From NCBI GenBank assembly GCA_021163455.1, contig JAGGWT010000125.1, positions 1-6,556 of the forward strand: a DNA stretch of 6,556 bases. Direction: 5' to 3'. The notes under the pieces were generated by a model. The model made no database searches, was not told the origin of the DNA, and worked only from the letters and a program-made list of their open reading frames with translations. Source of the stretch: Thermoplasmata archaeon. Lineage in GTDB: Archaea > Thermoplasmatota > E2 > DHVEG-1 > B18-G2. A program made the position numbers and the translations under genes. This document shows, one piece after another, positions 4,688 through 6,556 of the stretch. The stretch's first letter is position 1. Every line of letters starts with the position of its first letter.

Positions 4688-6556
4688 TCACCCCATTATC
4701 ACAAACACATCCACATCATCTTCATAGAGAGGAACATCCTCTGTATATGCAATCGCTTTCAGGTTATGGATTCCTATCATCTTCTCCTCCCACATCCACC
4801 GGTATGGTGGATTTTCGTCTGTATACCTAACTTGACCATCTACCAGGAAATCCACTTTGCTGACAGATAGACCTTCCACATCAACGCTTACTGTTATTCC
4901 ACCGATAACAACAGTGAACGGAAAAGGTGATATGAGCCTATCACAGATGTACAGGTGTTTTTTCTGTGGCTTCACGATACTCATGCCCTTCTCTTCCATC
5001 TTGAGCACGGCTACTCCACCCAGTGTGCCTGCAAACAGTTTTCTACCATCATTTGAAAATTTGAGCTCAAATATGTTTATGGAACTCGAAATAAGACCCT
5101 CACTGATGTTTTCCCACGTTTTTCCGGCATCCCTGCTCCTGTAGACTCCTCCACCGTAAAGTCCAACATACACCTCTTCTGGATGCAGAGGGTGAATTTC
5201 GACAACGACGCTCCTCCCATGATCAAAGGTGTATATGTTCTCAACACCCTCCGGAGAGAGCTCCCTGAGAGCATCCAGAGAGATGCTGATCACTTTTCCA
5301 TTTTCTGTTCCTATGAAGGCAAGAGTCTCTTCATAACTCGTCCCTCTCTGAACATCTATACTGTAGAAATAATCATCCAGAAGAAATTGTCTGGATTCCT
5401 CGATACGAACATTTTCTCCGTCGATTTCTATTTTCAATACTATGCCGCCCTGCGATGCTGCGCCGACTGCATAGTAGAGATGACTGTCAAATGGATCCGA
5501 AGCTATTGCATATAAATCACTTTTGTTGTATACCCATTTCCACGTTGCACCGTGATCAAAGCTAACATACAGTCCATGCTCTTCATCTGAAAGGACCCCG
5601 CTTGATATGGCAGCCACAAGGACGAGTCCAGGTACACTCTCGGAGAAATATATGTCCATTATCTGCGGGCTGGACTTGCCATCGTGTGGGTCGCTATCGT
5701 AGAGGATCCTCTCCCAGTCAAGGGGAGATGAACTGTAACCACCGTTGATGTTCCTGTAAATCCCACCGTTGTGAGATAGCAGAGGATATCTATGACCTGC
5801 ACCCGCAAGTACAATACTGGTGTTGAAGGGATCCACCTCAATGCCGCCGTAGAGGTTTGCAGTCACCTTACCATATGGATCTGTTATCTGCCTGTATGTC
5901 CATTCGCCTGTCTCCAGCACGTCTTCGTTGATTGCTATTGCTGATTGGACGGCGGCGTATACCTTTTTCCCACATATGGAGATACCAAACACATTTATCC
6001 CGGTAAGACCCTCGGTTACAGGATACCAGGTCTCACCGTAGTCAGTGCTTTTTCTGATACAGTCAAAGTTTGTCATACCGGCATACATTATCCTCGGATC
6101 CGACGGGTCAAAGAAAATCGAATTCCCTTTCAAATAGCACATGTACCTGCTATCTGGTTTAGCAACCCTTCTCCACGTGGACCCACCATCTGTACTTTTG
6201 TAGATACCTCTTATACCATAATCTGAGACATTTGTATCGAGACAACCGGTTATTCCAACAAATATAGTGTTAGAATCATAAGGAGCAACGATTAATCCCC
6301 TCGCATTACAAGATGCCGGAAGAACTGTTCCATTAGTTAATATCATTTCCTTGTCCACCCACATGTATCCATCATCTGTTTTCTCTCCTATCATAAGAAG
6401 ATGATTCCACGAATGAGATACTGTCATGTACGCCTTATCAGATAATATAACAAAGGATGTCATCAGCCCATCAATCTCCTCTGAGAGTTCTTTCCATCCC
6501 TTTTCCCCATCATATGAGAGAAGGATACTTTTGAGTTTGTTTGTTTTATCGATGTA
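4688..6556 (-). CDS. Asp-box (BNR-like) beta-propeller surface protein, 5' partial
   Basis: The frame runs unbroken from the right window edge to a TGA at 4688, 622 codons, so the true start lies outside. The ATG at 6463 is internal, because the 31 codons before it are also open and hold a repeat-like unit (LLSYDGEKGWKEL). Asp-box motifs S-x-D-x-G-x-T-W occur at visible residues 121-128 (STDGGSTW), 170-177 (STDYGETW), 332-339 (SFDHGATW) and 474-481 (SRDAGKTW). They are separated by strands such as DPSDPRIMYAG, DPFNTSIVLAG and HPEEVYVGLYGGGVY. This is the layout of sortilin/photosynthesis-stability-factor-like propellers, which often bind protein or sugar. No sialidase catalytic arginines or FRIP motif were recognised, so an enzyme activity is not claimed. 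Residues about 545-622 form an Ig-like (Big_7-like) domain. A signal peptide would be outside the window. Export is inferred from the Ig-like domain and the secreted paralogue downstream. Ligand and role are unknown. Confidence 0.9.
   Translation of the reverse strand, partial: YIDKTNKLKSILLSYDGEKGWKELSEEIDGLMTSFVILSDKAYMTVSHSWNHLLMIGEKTDDGYMWVDKEMILTNGTVLPASCNARGLIVAPYDSNTIFVGITGCLDTNVSDYGIRGIYKSTDGGSTWRRVAKPDSRYMCYLKGNSIFFDPSDPRIMYAGMTNFDCIRKSTDYGETWYPVTEGLTGINVFGISICGKKVYAAVQSAIAINEDVLETGEWTYRQITDPYGKVTANLYGGIEVDPFNTSIVLAGAGHRYPLLSHNGGIYRNINGGYSSSPLDWERILYDSDPHDGKSSPQIMDIYFSESVPGLVLVAAISSGVLSDEEHGLYVSFDHGATWKWVYNKSDLYAIASDPFDSHLYYAVGAASQGGIVLKIEIDGENVRIEESRQFLLDDYFYSIDVQRGTSYEETLAFIGTENGKVISISLDALRELSPEGVENIYTFDHGRSVVVEIHPLHPEEVYVGLYGGGVYRSRDAGKTWENISEGLISSSINIFELKFSNDGRKLFAGTLGGVAVLKMEEKGMSIVKPQKKHLYICDRLISPFPFTVVIGGITVSVDVEGLSVSKVDFLVDGQVRYTDENPPYRWMWEEKMIGIHNLKAIAYTEDVPLYEDDVDVFVIMG

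Noticed and set aside
4609..4870. Two plus-strand frames of 73 and 78 codons
   Set aside because: They are antisense to the signal peptide of the pseudogene and the Ig-like domain of the Asp-box protein; the translations are low-complexity His/Ser/Ile with no support.
5183..5515. 110-codon plus-strand frame opposite the Asp-box gene
   Set aside because: Antisense to clear Asp-box repeats; no domain, ribosome site or promoter.
4688..6556. Sialidase function for the Asp-box protein
   Set aside because: Asp boxes alone are structural; the FRIP motif and catalytic Arg triad were not recognised in the visible part.

Overview
The window looks archaeal, most likely euryarchaeal and perhaps thermophilic. 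The evidence is a pilin with the archaeal AVSxVIGVILM signature, an archaeal-type prepilin peptidase with its own C-terminal domain, TATA-like boxes about 27-30 nt upstream of several starts, T-run terminators, and a CRISPR repeat that, from memory, resembles the Archaeoglobus fulgidus repeat at both ends. I cannot name the species.

Layout. Bases 1-739 are the leader-distal end of a CRISPR array read on the + strand: ten intact 30-nt repeats, an eleventh that has lost its last 6 nt, ten complete spacers of 36-39 nt and one spacer cut by the window edge. No cas gene is present. Past the apparent array end, 775-804 matches the repeat at 21 of 30 positions after a 35-nt gap. The array therefore seems to have once extended into the start region of the next gene. 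That gene, an HD-domain phosphohydrolase (828-1403, +), ends in a 6-bp convergent overlap with a minus-strand block.

Read in its own direction (right to left), the minus-strand block is as follows. First comes a large surface-type protein with Asp-box (BNR-like) repeats, whose 5' end lies outside the window. Next is a frameshifted remnant of a small secreted protein carrying the same C-terminal Ig-like domain, then a T-run terminator. A type IV pilin follows, with its own promoter, a strong Shine-Dalgarno site and a terminator, then an archaeal class A24 prepilin peptidase, a small heat shock protein (Hsp20), and a secreted lipoprotein nuclease (SNase fold plus lamin-tail domain).

How they fit together. 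The peptidase is the obvious candidate to cleave the neighbouring pilin. The Asp-box protein, pilin and nuclease all look cell-surface or exported, so the minus strand is mainly an envelope locus; Hsp20 sits between peptidase and nuclease without an obvious functional link. The best points for a second look are the fossil CRISPR repeat with a candidate promoter in its last spacer, the decayed paralogue at 4301-4683, and the heavily sequon-rich nuclease. I found no clear evidence of a wholly new multi-gene system.
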